Of a stretch of DNA of 64,000 nucleotides, positions 1 to 10,575 are shown piece by piece. A program made the position numbers and the translations under genes. Origin of the DNA: Tipula vernalis (Eukaryota; Arthropoda; Insecta; Diptera; Tipulidae); the NCBI GenBank assembly GCA_958295665.1, contig OY282559.1, positions 263,786,057 through 263,850,056 on the forward strand, given 5' to 3'. The notes under the pieces were generated by a model. It was not told the origin of the DNA. It made no database searches and saw only the letters and a list, made by a program, of their open reading frames with translations. Each line of letters begins with the position of its first letter. Position 1 is the stretch's first letter.

Positions 1-250
1 CACAATATAGAATAACATTGATTTCTTATTTTTAAGTCAAGCCTCTTCAAAGATTCAATGGATACTTAATACTTATAACTAAATGTTTTCATATAATACT
101 TTTGCGAGTTGAGCGTGAACTCGCCTGTTGTTTTTTCTTTTGAAATTTGCTCTACCTTACTGTGAACCGAATTAATATTTTGACTGAATAAGTCTTTCGG
201 CGTTGCTGTCGTTTTTCTCTTGACTGCTTTACCACTGTAAATCTATAATA
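1..250 (-). repeat. Repeat copy 1, shared in inverted orientation with 25.88 kb
   Basis: The stretch around 90-135 contains the hairpin word GCGAGTT-GAGCGTG-AACTCGC followed by TGTTGTTTTTT. The same word, with similar flanks for about 100 bp, recurs on the opposite strand at 25885-25985. Read on the minus strand both copies have an open stretch containing TGEFTLNSQ. This copy lies just downstream of the Tigger-like transposase remnant on the same strand, so it could be its tail, but I do not recognise the peptide as part of that family. The hairpin may be incidental to coding sequence. Confidence 0.5.
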
Positions 251-299
251 AATCAAATAACAAACTTATCCACGAGATATTAAATATAACTGAATCCTC

Positions 300-1589
300 T
301 AGCATCTGGTCGAGAAAGATCTCGTTAAGATCTTCACGCGTCATATCTTCGAACCCTTGCCCACCCACAGAATGCGCTAAACTGATTATTTCATCGTAAT
401 TGTTCATATTATCTGGTAAAGCTGTTTCAGTTACAATACAAGCTGGCCATAATGGCTTCTAACATGCGTTTAACGTATGTGTAGATCTTCTCAACTGTGC
501 AATTGCTGAAGTCGCGTATGCGATACAATGCGTAATAGAAAATTGTTTCCAAGCATTACTGAATTCCAATTCATCGTCATTCTCCATTTTTGCCAGTATG
601 CACTGAAAAATTTTTTTCAAGTAATACAACTTGAATGTCGATATAATTCCTTGGTCCAATGGTTGTATGATTGATGTGGTATTAGGTGGGAGAAAAATTG
701 CCTTTACGTTGGAATGGTTTAGTACTGGATGACCAGGCGCATTACCAATAATTAATAGGACCTTGAAGGTCTGCTTTTTTTCATTCAGATACCGCTTCAG
801 CTCTGGTACATAACATTTCTCGACCCAATTTTGGAATACAACTGCAGTTAGTTAGCCACGCATTTTTATTTGCAACTTGAACAGGTAATTTCATTAAATC
901 CTTGCCTTTCAGTGCTCTTGGCCTGAGGTTTTTGTTTATGAGCAGAGGTTTAAGCTGCTTTAAAACCACCTATAGATTTCCTAGTTTGAGATACGTTCGT
1001 CCTGGTTGGCAGTCGTTTCCAGAAAACCCCGGCTTCATCTGCGTTGAATACTTGGTCGGGTGTGTAATCACATTCTTCTATAATTTTTGCCAGTTTTGGA
1101 AGATAATCTTCTGCAGCTTTTACGTCAGCAGATGCAATTTCTCCTTTGGTTTTCAAATATCCATGTCGGTTGTGGAGATGACGAAGTTGATGGTTCTTGG
1201 TGCAAAATTTGATTATAAATACCAATGGTCTTTTCTTTAATTGTGGCTGTGTCAACAGGGATCCTTTTTTGAGTGAGATCCTCAATCCATATTGCCAAGA
1301 GATTTTCCATTTTTTCTACACTAGTATTTCTACAATACGGCGATGTTGATGCAGTTACTGTTTTACCAGATATTACGGACTGCCTGATATAATTTTCATT
1401 TTTCTTTATTGTACGCACTGTCGAGTCACTGAGGCCAAGTTTCTGACCAACTCTTGAAGGACCTAAACCTTGTTCTAGGCTGTCTAAAACTTTGATTTTT
1501 AGCTCTAGTGAAATTCTCTTGCGCTTGGTGCCTAATTTGCTGGCGATTTTGGTACCAAAAACTGTAAAAAAGAATTGTATAACTTCCAC
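300..1589 (-). pseudogene. Tigger/jerky-type (pogo superfamily) transposase, decayed
   Basis: This is a DDE transposase remnant read on the minus strand in several frames. The N-terminal part (about 1125-1589) has a CENP-B/psq-type helix-turn-helix with KRISLELKIKVLDSLEQG and GLSDSTVRTIKK. The catalytic core follows, with the first Asp in FNADEAGVFWKRLP near 1040. At 741-760 the normal second catalytic Asp is replaced by Gly, giving LLIIGNAPGHP. PPNTTSIIQPLDQGIIS follows near 640-700. The C-terminal acidic stretch (GFEDMTREDLNEIFLDQ) lies near 305-355. At least two frameshifts, around 1160-1200 and near 840-970, break the frame. The family is clear from motif order; the copy cannot encode an active enzyme. 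I could not find its terminal inverted repeats. Confidence 0.88.
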
Positions 1590-1590
1590 T

Positions 1591-2408
1591 TAAATAATTT
1601 TAATTTTCAGAGAAATTGATTTACCAATGATTAAACAGCAAAGTTTTACAAATAATAAGTTATTATACACTACGACGAACTACACACTTTATCATACAGA
1701 AGCACAGCCGACACCATTAAAATCTTCTAGAAAACTAAAGTAGAAAGATCGCACGTGACAAAGAATAGTAGCTCAACTCAAAATTTCAAATTTCTCTGGA
1801 GAGCAAAAGAAAAACTGCTAACCTTGATTTTACTACAACTATTCTCTATGGGCGTCAAAAAAAGAAGATCGGAAAATTAAGCCGTCTCTCGCTTTTTAAA
1901 ATAAATATGAAAACGTCATTGTGTCAGGTTATAAAATCGATCATTGTGCATCTCTTTGACGAATTATCTGAAAACTCAATTTTTTGAGTTGTGTTGTACA
2001 ATGTTTGATGTAACATAAAATAAGAACTAAACTAAATAAAGAACTGAACTAAAATTTTTGAATTTTCGGCGAAAAGAAAATCGTGTAAAAGTGAATAAAT
2101 CGCGTAAAAAAAGAAAAGTGTACCTAAGAAAAAATCGCATAAAAAAAACCGCGGATAAAAGGATTGAGTGTATACGATATTTTGTCGTACGAGCAAAAAT
2201 TGGCGTTTACGACAAACCAATACGAGATAAATCAAAATTTGAAGCATATACGACAGAAACGATACTGGTTACCTCTGTAACAGACGAAAGATACGAAAAA
2301 AATGGTTCCAGATACAGAAAGAGTGTAACTGGAAACTTAAGGATTCATTAGTACAACAAAATCTTCAAATTGGCGTTTACGACAAACCAATATTCGATCG
2401 ACGATATA
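1591..2408. other. No gene seen; short repeated words
   Basis: I see no coding region. Between about 2080 and 2160 the word CGYRTAAAA recurs four times in a purine-rich stretch. A segment with ATTGGCGTTTACGACAAACC occurs twice, near 2198 and 2367. These could be subterminal sequence of the neighbouring Tigger-like element, but no paired end is visible. Confidence 0.4.
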
Positions 2409-3160
2409 TAACGGTATAATATTTATTAACATCTTTACAGAATCCAATTTAAAATCAAAATTATACCCTTCCACACTTAGACCCTCATACAATTTTTGTG
2501 CTTCTATTCCAGCAACCCTTTTATCACCATCTACACTAGAAACAGAAAGTGGATTTTGATAATTTAACATAATTTTGATTTTCACAGTTTACCGCCCTAT
2601 TTTCAACGTGTTCTTTAACGAAATGATTTCTTCCGGAATTACTGCAGTACCTCAATGAATAATTATAACTATAAAATCGGCATTTTTGTTTACTGGATGA
2701 TGAAAAGTTTCCACTTGTTGATAATTCGGCTTCTTTGTTCTACGTCTTATTTTAATTTTAAAATTTTTTCTTGTATAGGTTTATTACGTAAACTAAGTAC
2801 AATTCTATCGAATAAAATGGAATGCTGGTCACCAAATTCGCTATCTTTCATTAACGTTTTAATTTCAGTCAGGAAATGATCAAATGGTTCGGTATCATTT
2901 TGATTGTGAGTATAAAAGTGCGTCCAATATTTGCCTTTTCGATTCTCGTCTGATATATTTTTAGTGCTGAATAAGGGAAAATCATCTTCAACCAATACGT
3001 TTAGGGATATTCCAACTTTTCTATCAGCTAGTAATTTTTCGTATTCCGAGGCCTCCGTGTATATGTTGAATTGTTGTAATGAAATTTACGCCAATTTTCG
3101 CATAAATTCCCTTGTAAATTTAAAGGGTTTTGAATATTTAGTCTTCTATTAACACATATT
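2409..3160 (-). pseudogene. Gypsy-type gag and protease remnant (copy A)
   Basis: On the minus strand the gag part (about 2747-3160) reads through FDHFLTEIKTLMKDSEFG and DRIVLSLRNKPIQE, the usual C-terminal capsid pattern of Ty3/gypsy gag of the K02A2.6 type. The part at 2409-2585 contains YNFDFKLDS, matching the protease region seen more fully at 56128-56444. The sequence stops abruptly at 2409, where the duplication ends, so the rest of pol is absent. Relative to copy B about 170 bp of gag, including the zinc-knuckle linker, is deleted. Frameshifts and stops make it non-functional. Confidence 0.75.
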
Positions 3161-5621
3161 AACCATAAGTAACACGATGTTTTCTTTTCTAAGCTCAAGC
3201 TTAATCTGAGGCAAGGCGATAGTTTATTGTCTTTTTTGCATATGTCCAATCCACAGCGTGCCTTACATCCTTCGCCGTTTACAATAAACCAATGAAGGAT
3301 TTCATTTAATGTCAACCATTTACTAATTTATAATTCACAAGCATAATTGGTACGTCTTTGCAATAACGATTTTTGTTTAGCAGCAGATTGGCATTTTTAC
3401 TGTATACCATATACTGAAAAAATTATCAAACTCAAACATCTTCCATTTCTTTTTAATTCGAAATTCCTTTAAATTTGAATCACTCTGAGGCATGTTAATG
3501 GTACTGAATTATTGAAAAACAATCCCTCCCAATAAAAATTATTCCCACAGCCCAGATAAATAGATTTTTTTTTGTCTTTGTTATAAATAATGAGTTCCAC
3601 GTAAATCTCGATTTTTTTGTGTCTTACAACAACGGCAACATAAAAATTGATAAATTTCACAACACAAAAAAAAAAATGCTTTCAACCGAATCAAACAGAA
3701 ACACCAACACAAACTAAAAACGATCCAAATCAAAAATTTTAAAATGATGCTAAACGGTTTGTTGCCCTTGAAGAACATTAAAATCCAATAAATAATTTAT
3801 CATTCCCTTAATATTTAAATTGATATTCATCTGGAATTTTTTCCACATACATATACTCGTATGTTGATGTGAATTTTGTGTACACAGATTGCGTTCTTCT
3901 TGTGTCCATCCAGAGCCAATCCATTTATTTGAAATTTAAGGAAATTGTTTTTTATTTTTTTTTGGTTTGTTTATGGTTGTTAGAAAATGAAAAATGCTAC
4001 ATGGACTACGATATCAATTTTCTAAGAATTTTTGATTCGACTGCGGTATACGATGGTACAGTGGCATGAGAATAAATAATTCCCATTCTCTCTTTTTGCG
4101 GTAACAAACTGTAATTTTTTACTTTACTTTTTTGACCAGCACAACCGTTATTTTTTAGTGTTATAATTAATGGGTGAAATGTTTAAACACGCGATACTAT
4201 TTAAAAGGTGATGAAGGTAATGTCTGTAATTATGTATATTTTTATAATTGTTTTACGGTTCTTTAGAGACTTGAGGTCGGTTTGAAAGTTTAAGGGAAGT
4301 GGGACAAAAGTTTAATGTTTAATTTGCTACATTCATCAATATTATACCGAACTAGAAATATAGACGAAGGTCGATTTATCGACATGCTCGAAATATTTCG
4401 AAATTAAAGAAAATTTAAATGAAAGCTTCGAAACGTCTTAATATACGGTATGTTCATATACAATAAAACATATAAAGTGAGATGGGGCACATAAATAAAA
4501 AACAAATCACGTCTCATTGCGTAAACATAAGAAAAATGGTAGGTACAAAGAAGGAAAAAAAAAATTAAGGGAAGGAAAGTTTTCCTTCTTTGGGATAAGA
4601 TCATATAATATACATTCAGTAAGATAAGTTTGTAATGGCACAGCATATATCTTTTGATATCATCCAAGTTGAACACATAGAATAACAGCAGAAACAACAA
4701 AAAAAAAAAGTCGTAATATCTTATGGGAAATACGATTTCTGATGTGATGGATAAATCTAAAATGATTTTTGATGATGATGATAATGGTGGTTTTGACAGG
4801 GATGTAACTTTTTGTTCATCTTCTATAACAAATTCTTCCGTATTCCATTTTTGTCGAATCGTATCCCACCGCCGCATGTGTTTTTGTTTTATTTAATATA
4901 TAATGTATAAGGAAATTATGAAAATAAGAGTTGGTGTGTGTTTGTGTTTATTTAAAGTAGACGTATTGCTGATACCCCCCACGAGGGCGGCTTAATGGGT
5001 TTGTATATACAAAAGAACCTATAAACGAACACACGTTTCTATTGATTATATAGGCATTCACATATCTTTTGTTTATCAATTTTTGGGTACCAACCGATAA
5101 AATAACTCCACATTAGTTTTCCGCATATATGTATCAGTCTCATTTTCGCATCATCAATACAAATCATCTCCAGTTGGGTTTCAGCTTTTATCTTTCACCC
5201 CCAATAAACAACTGTGCTCAAAGTGTTAATAAAACGGTTTTTATTTTTGGTTTGGATCGGTTGGTGTTGCCACCGCCGTTTTTGTTTGAAAATCTAAATT
5301 GACTTCCTACTGCGAAATTTACTTTATTTTATATAAAAATATTATTTGAAAAATGATAACAAAAAAAAAAACAGAAAATAGATGATTTTTGTTATTATCC
5401 ACAATAATTTTTTTGTGAATGTTTGTGTATGCTGCTGTTAAGATATTATTTATTGTATGATTCCAAAACGAAAAAAAAAACAGTAAGACATCGATAACAT
5501 TAAACAATATCCACATTATGGGCATTTTAATAATGTATTAAAATTAATGGTCACTTTTAAAAGTGATACTAAAATTCGAGCATTTCAAGAAAAGTATAAC
5601 ACAGCAATACGATAAGTAAAG
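3161..5621. other. Duplicated DNA without a recognised gene (copy A)
   Basis: This AT-rich stretch is nearly identical to 57150-59627. It lies between the gypsy gag remnant and the LINE. It could hold the gypsy 5' leader and LTR plus older flanking DNA, but I cannot see LTR ends. The only long open frame is at 4404-4877 on the minus strand and is listed separately. Confidence 0.6.
4404..4877 (-). CDS. Unrecognised 157-codon open frame, copy A
   Basis: I do not recognise this protein. The first 45 residues (MRRWDTIRQKWNTEEFVIED and a Ser-rich run) look like ordinary protein. The remainder is Phe/Leu/Ile/Tyr-rich, as expected from translating AT-rich DNA, though it could also be membrane segments. 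The frame is kept in the duplicate at 58411-58884 with only a few changed residues, but that is uninformative because the whole block is nearly identical. It may be a chance frame or a first exon; no convincing splice donor was found. Confidence 0.15.
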   Translation of the reverse strand: MRRWDTIRQKWNTEEFVIEDEQKVTSLSKPPLSSSSKIILDLSITSEIVFPIRYYDFFFLLFLLLFYVFNLDDIKRYMLCHYKLILLNVYYMILSQRRKTFLPLIFFFLLCTYHFSYVYAMRRDLFFIYVPHLTLYVLLYMNIPYIKTFRSFHLNFL

Positions 5622-5631
5622 CGCAAAACTA

Positions 5632-6727
5632 ATTTTTTTTACCTTTATTTAATATTACAACTGATTTACAAATCATTTAATAATTTATCTTTCTTAAATG
5701 AAGATTCACATTTGACGGGCAGTAGCCCATTGGTTACTCCCGTTTGAATTTACATAGTAAATATTTTTCTCTATCCTAATTAAATACAACTGCCCATTTC
5801 CAAAGGTTTCAGTCTTCTTACTGCTTCGGTGGTATCTAACAAACTTCGTATGTCTGCATTTTGGTGCCCAGATATCCGCTGAATGTGTTTCTTCGCATGA
5901 TTTTGTATTTCTTCACTTACATACTCCATGTTTAAGTCCCTATGGAGGTTATCATTTCTAATGTACCAATGCCACGCAGGACTTTGTTTTGAAAACATTG
6001 AATCATTTGTACATTTGTCTTCGTGGTACAACCCCAAAGTTGAATACCGTAGGTCCATACTGGTTTAAGTATTTGCTGATATAATAGGAATTGGTTATGT
6101 ATTGTAAGCTCAGAGTTTCTACCTATTAGCCAATACATTTTACTATATTTGATGTTCAATTCTTCTTTTTTCTTTTTAACATGCTCTTTCCATCTAAGCT
6201 TGCAATCCAGAGTCATGCCGAGGTATTTGGCTGTACTTGCATTTGGAACTGGCCTTGAATTAAATTTCACTGGAATCCAGTTAACTTTTTGGTTTGTGAA
6301 GTTTACGTGAACCGATTTTGCTTCGTTTAGGCTAATGCGCCATTTCTTTGTCCAACTACTCACTGTGTCGGTTGCTTTTTGAAGTTTGGTCGTTGCTTCT
6401 GATATACACTTTCCAGTCGCCAGAATAGCTGTATCGTCTGCAAATGTTGCTGTGGTGGCACCTTCTGTATTTAGCATATCTCTAGTGTACAGGATGTACA
6501 TTATAGGACCCAGTACGCTACCCTGTGGTATGCCTGCTGATATCCTCTTTAGTTCAGAGTACTCTCCGTTATAATTTACACGGAAATGTCGGTCTGCGAT
6601 ATAAGATTTAAGAATTTGATACAATTGCTTAGGTAGATCTCGATGCAATTTAAATTCAAGTCCTTGGTGCCAAACTTTGTCGATTGCTTGTGCTACATAA
6701 AAAGATGCTGCTGGAGCATCTTAATTT
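5632..6727 (-). mobile_element. Jockey-type LINE, internally deleted (copy A)
   Basis: This is the 3' part of a non-LTR retrotransposon on the minus strand. Its 3' end shows AATAAAGG followed by an A8 tail (T run at 5633-5640). The target duplication CGCAAAACTA is at 5622-5631, and its partner CGCAAAACTAC is at 6728-6738. The RT reading frame (5932-6648) carries SAGIPQGSVLGPIMYILYTR and the catalytic TFADDTAILATG. The 5' part is missing: after the codons for QAID near 6690, sequence jumps to the extreme 5' end of the insertion. Compared with copy B about 2.3 kb was lost, removing ORF1, the endonuclease and the N-terminal RT. Confidence 0.9.
5780..6690 (-). pseudogene. LINE reverse transcriptase, C-terminal part
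   Basis: The frame at 5932-6648 covers RT palm motifs from the QGS box through FADD and the downstream NEAKSVHVNFTNQK and AKYLGMTLDCKLRWKEHV blocks typical of the jockey clade. A frameshift near 5990 moves the C-terminal tail to the frame at 5780-6058 (KCTNDSMFSKQSPAWHWY). FADD is intact, but no start, fingers subdomain or endonuclease remains, so it is not functional. The family call rests on the order of RT blocks and on the copy B endonuclease and ORF1. Confidence 0.88.
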
Positions 6728-6975
6728 CGCAAAACTACTGATGAAAAATTTAAATTCCATCTTTATGCTCAATCTTACTTTACTGCCGTATTGGTTCCTA
6801 GCCAAAATCACTTTGACGGCGCGCGTACATGATACATTTCTTGTGAAAAATTTACACCACATGTTAGCTAAAAGGGTTGAATTATTCTAAACAAATAAAA
6901 AAATTTGACCAGAGCTACCAACATACCAACAAAATAGTAATCAATTCGTTACTTATTCAACTCATGTGACTAACT

Positions 6976-7935
6976 GCGTACCCTCACGTCGTCTCTCATA
7001 CTTCAAGCATTGACGGCAATGAGTAGGCACACGATAATCAATGGTCCATTTAGTTTAAAACGTTTCCAGAATTCATGGTGAAAATGTGGAAACAATCCAT
7101 AATAATTAAAATTCATATTGTGATTATATACATAAATATTTTTATTACAGTTTTTGTTACAATTTACCCATTTTATGATTATTTCAGAAATTAATCCTAA
7201 AGCAGTCTTTTGTACACTTCACATTACAATTCATCAAATTCACTACCACCCAACAATTCAACATTCCAGCATATTCAGTATATCGAATTTAATTCTGTAC
7301 AATTAACCTTTTTGTCGAACTCCAATTTAACGGTTTAATGAGAACCTCAATATATCGAATTTCAATCTATCGAATTTCAATTCATCGAACTTCAATTTAC
7401 CAAATACACCAACCTATCGAATTTCAATTTGTCGAATTTCGATCTGTTGAATATGATTCTAGCATATTTTATTGTAAATAATTTACCTATAAGTATATCT
7501 ATCGAGAAATGAATGAATATGAATGTTTGTGAAAATAATGCATGTATCCTGGTTGCTTGTTATCACATTACCTGTGTTCGTTCGTTCTACATGAGGCAAC
7601 GTTTTTCTTTCTCAATGTCTTTGTATTCGTTTATGTGTATAAACGCGTGCTATATGTACGTGCGGGAGGGACGGGTGGGGCGCGGGCAAAAACGTTATAT
7701 TACATGAACTAAAACGCATTCCCCCTCCCCCCATAAAAGTCTTCCGTTTCAAGCGTGTACAGTTGGAGAGGGATGAATATATACAAAATATATGGTTGAT
7801 TCTTTTAATCGTAAAAACCTATATGCAAATGTCATAACATTGCTGGCAAGAAATGACCGGGAATTTCTCTTCATCGGTAGCTTTTCTTCTTGTTTACATT
7901 GCCCGTATTCTACTGTGAATATTTGACTGACATGA
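6976..7935. other. No gene seen between duplication and inverted-repeat element
   Basis: I see no supported coding region. It holds the short degenerate repeats listed at 7270-7460. A G-rich patch near 7660-7690 is followed by a C-rich patch near 7715-7735. The small open frame at 7513-7707 has no recognisable motif and I do not annotate it. Confidence 0.5.
7270..7460. repeat. Degenerate 15-16-bp tandem repeat
   Basis: The word TATCGAATTTCAATT and close variants (TCGAACTTCAATT, TCGAATTTCGATC) recur at 15-16-bp spacing, about eight times, with weaker copies at the upstream edge. The copies differ from each other, so the array is old. No coding role is apparent. Confidence 0.7.
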
Positions 7936-7942
7936 CTTTAAG

Positions 7943-8861
7943 CAGAGCCTTCTAGAGTATAGAGCCATAATCTTAATGACGTATTTTTTAGAAGCTTTTT
8001 TAGTGGTATAACTTTTCACTGATTTCCATAGGAATCTATAGTAAAAATGGTGTTTTTTAGCTTCAAGTTTTTCAATGAAAAAAGCAAATATATTATAAAA
8101 TGTTTATATAAAAGTTTTCTACATATCTTTAAGAACAATATACTAGAAGGCCATATGGGTATTAAGTAAATATTAATTGCAGAAATATTAAAATTAAATT
8201 ATTTCTAAAATATAATTTTCCGAACTTTCATTTTGAAAAATACATCAAAGTTGGCTCTGACAAATTAAAATAATACTTGCTAAATTTATCTTTAGTTTTA
8301 CTAGTGTACGTAAGATGTCTAAAATGGTTGCAGAAAAATACGAAAAAAAATTATTTAGTCGCAAAATTATCACACGTTCCTATATTTTGTGAATTGGTTT
8401 TGCTTTTCCTACAACTTGTGAACTTGAATTTTCCCCAGGTGTTAATTTTTGGTATAATTTTACCAAATTTTTACGATCATCACTGACATCTATGTAATGT
8501 AAATCGACTTAATGAGCAAACGAATCGTAGTAAGCTTTTATTTCAATTTGACCAGAATGCTGTTGTTATGAAGTTTTTTTAATATTTTGGTTTAAATAAA
8601 TCAATTATTACAAGAAAATGAAAACGATTTACTTAAACGATATTCATATATGTTGAAATTCAAACATTTATGAAAGTATTTCAGAAATCATAATTAAGAA
8701 TTTGTAACGTTTTCATTTAAAAATTTGTCTTAGGCAAAAAAGTGATTTTCCATATGTTTTGTGTGTTTTACTATGAAAAGTTTCGTTTTTTCCATGTTTC
8801 TAATTCCCTTATAAAAGCTCAGATATTTTGATTATGGCTCTATAAAATACAGGGTGCTCTG
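7943..8861 (+). mobile_element. Non-autonomous TIR element, copy 1 (919 bp, 7-bp TSD)
   Basis: The element begins CAGAGCCTTCTAGAGTATAG and ends with the imperfect inverse (GATTATGGCTCTATAAAATA then CAGGGTGCTCTG), giving terminal inverted repeats of about 30 bp. It is flanked by the direct duplication CTTTAAG at 7936-7942 and 8862-8868. Closely similar copies lie at 44369-45286, from 47638, and inverted from 63406. No transposase frame is present; the open frame at 8277-8486 drifts in the other copies. CAGAG ends recall hAT elements, but those make 8-bp duplications, so the superfamily stays open. Confidence 0.9.
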
Positions 8862-9157
8862 CTTTAAGTCAAAAGAAGGCGAAAAACAAAAATAATTCAT
8901 TAGAGTGACAAAGATAAAGCATTTTTTGATTTTGTTTTTTATAACAAGCTTTTAAGCGTAAATTTTGGCAGAAAACAAAACATAACCAAGAATTATTAAA
9001 AAAAATTTTAAATTATCTAAAAAATTAATTACTGTTAGTACTCATATCAGAATTATTATTTTCCGAATATTTTCCGTAATAAAATAAAAAATTAAAGAAA
9101 TTAAATTTCTAAATTTCTTCTATTTAATGATTTGATTTTGCAATAAATCTATTATAT

Positions 9158-9575
9158 TCTAACTCCGTTGGTTGCTCGTTCTGCTAGACGTGGAGTGACC
9201 GAGCGACACTTTACTACAGCAAGGGTTATTGACTCTTCCTCTACGAGGATTTAGTCTGTAGGTGAAGTGGTGCGATGGTGGCTCCGATTACAGAGGGATG
9301 GCTTAGAAGAGCGGGACAACGGACAACTCAAGTGACGTCGGGCTACGGCAAGGTTATTGACCTTCCGCTCTCTGAATCGAGGGGATTTAATCCGTTGCGT
9401 GAGTGTAAAAATAGACTCGTTGGCGTCAGTTTCCCACTCCAGTACTAACTGATTCATGGTTAATTTATTTTATTTTACATATGTCTTAATAAAACAATAT
9501 TCTAGCGAATTTATACAACATTATACAAAAATTTAAATAAACGAAGTTGCCAGTAAGGCGCTTTAATTTGTTACA
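9158..9575 (-). repeat. 3' LTR of the 9.16-13.98 kb gypsy element
   Basis: This 418-bp repeat matches 13573-13975. It ends in GTTACA; the other terminus reads TCTAAC where the partner has TGTAAC, so one base of the TG end has mutated. It contains AATAAA-like sequence near 9490. A 15-bp stretch near 9432-9447 is absent from the partner and accounts for most of the length difference. Confidence 0.95.
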
Positions 9576-9910
9576 CTGCCCCTTCCAGCTTGCGAACGTC
9601 CCGTCGCAATATATGGTGATGCTGTATTTCCGAGGTAGCGACCCAATCTGTCGACGTGCACCACTTTTGCTCTGCCAGCGGGTTTCTTTACCCGGACAAA
9701 CAAGTCGTTCAGTTTTTCAATGATTTCGTACGGTCCATCCCAATCGCATTGCAGCTTAGGGCAAAGGCCAACTCGTCGGACGGGGTTATATAACCACACC
9801 AAATCTCCTACGCCAAACTGGATGGGATTTGCTTTGGAATCGTATTGTCTGACAATCTTGTTGGATGCGAGATTAAGATTTCCGCGAGCGAGCTCGTGAA
9901 TGCCATCCAT
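9563..9910 (-). pseudogene. Gypsy integrase C-terminal domain
   Basis: The frame reads VGDLVWLYNPVRRVGLCPKL, then CDWDGPYEIIEKLNDLFVRV and VHVDRLGRYLG. This is the GPY/F-type C-terminal integrase module of Ty3/gypsy elements. It runs into the polypurine tract and 3' LTR. A stop between this and the upstream core (near 9912-9917) separates it from the 9917-10498 frame; both probably belonged to one pol protein. Confidence 0.88.
9576..9587 (-). other. Polypurine tract
   Basis: On the minus strand the sequence just before the 3' LTR is GGAAGGGGCAG, the expected plus-strand primer position for an LTR retrotransposon. Confidence 0.8.
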
Positions 9911-9916
9911 CCGCTT

Positions 9917-10498
9917 TTAGAGATTTCCGGAATAATCGTCGGCCGTCAATGTATCAGAATTTGATCCTACCAACATGCACCCTGGTAAGCGCAGCTTTCT
10001 TTCTTGTGGCATTTCAGCGGGGGACACATTAGTCGACTCATGAACCGACGAGCGATACGCCAACATGAACAATGGGAGCAGTCGGTCCCACTCGCGCTGA
10101 TTATCTCCATTGAATTTGGCTAAGTAATCACCCAAGGTGCGGTTATGATGTTCTACCATTCCATCAGATTGCGGGTGCAGTGGTGTGGTTCTCGTCTTTT
10201 TAGCACCGAGAAGTTCCATTGTCTTGGTGAACACAGCCGCTTCGAAATTTCTACCTTGGTCCAAATGGATTTCAAGAGGTACACCGTATCGAGAGACAAC
10301 CTCTTGGATCAATGTCTCGGCTACAGTTTCAGCAGTCTGGTCTGGTATCCCAGGTTGGGTTCTCGTTACGCCAAAATGCCCTGTGGTTTTCCCATCATGT
10401 GCATCCGTTAACACCTCCTCGATCATGGATGGCGGTAGTAAGGTCTGAAAAATAGTGGAAGCCCATTGTGTAGTATAATCAAGTCCCATTGTGGCCAA
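9917..10498 (-). pseudogene. Gypsy integrase core with internal deletion
   Basis: The N-terminal zinc-binding half contains His residues in AHDGKTTGHFGVTRT, then jumps near 10355 straight to QTAETVAETLIQEVVSRYGV. The Cys pair of the HHCC finger and the first catalytic Asp are deleted. The second Asp is in IHLDQGRNFE and the Glu in HPQSDGMVEHHNRTLGDYL. The usual S before DQG is L. The frame is otherwise open and well conserved, so this deletion is the main inactivating event. Confidence 0.9.
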
Positions 10499-10575
10499 TA
10501 TCCTTTGGTAATTGCAGGCAGTGTAGAAATTTCATCCCATGTCGGCCAATTGTCTTGCTGCTTCCAGTCATAGAT

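Larger units (their letters stand above)
2409..6975. repeat. Duplicated locus, copy A
   Basis: This block is repeated in the same orientation at 56271-63283. Alignment by eye is nearly base-for-base from about 2840 to 6690, with a few percent difference at most. It starts at TAACGGTATAATATT in both copies and ends at CATGTRACTAACT. Copy A lacks about 170 bp of gag (near 2740-2770) and about 2.3 kb of LINE (near 6710-6722) that copy B keeps. It carries, in order, a gypsy protease/gag remnant, about 2.5 kb without a recognised gene, and a LINE. Both copies hold the same LINE insertion with the same target duplication, so they descend from one locus. Confidence 0.92.

Noticed and set aside
8277..8486. 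Open frame MLNLSLVLLVYVRCLK... in the TIR element (also at 44703 and 63760)
   Set aside because: It recurs only because the element is repeated; codons are changed by frameshift-neutral drift without motif conservation, and no transposase signature is present.
7943..8861. Assignment of the TIR family to hAT
   Set aside because: Two exact target duplications are 7 bp, not the 8 bp of hAT, and no hAT transposase is present.
10145..10448. Plus-strand frames across the gypsy integrase
   Set aside because: Shadows of the minus-strand integrase, which has recognisable catalytic blocks.
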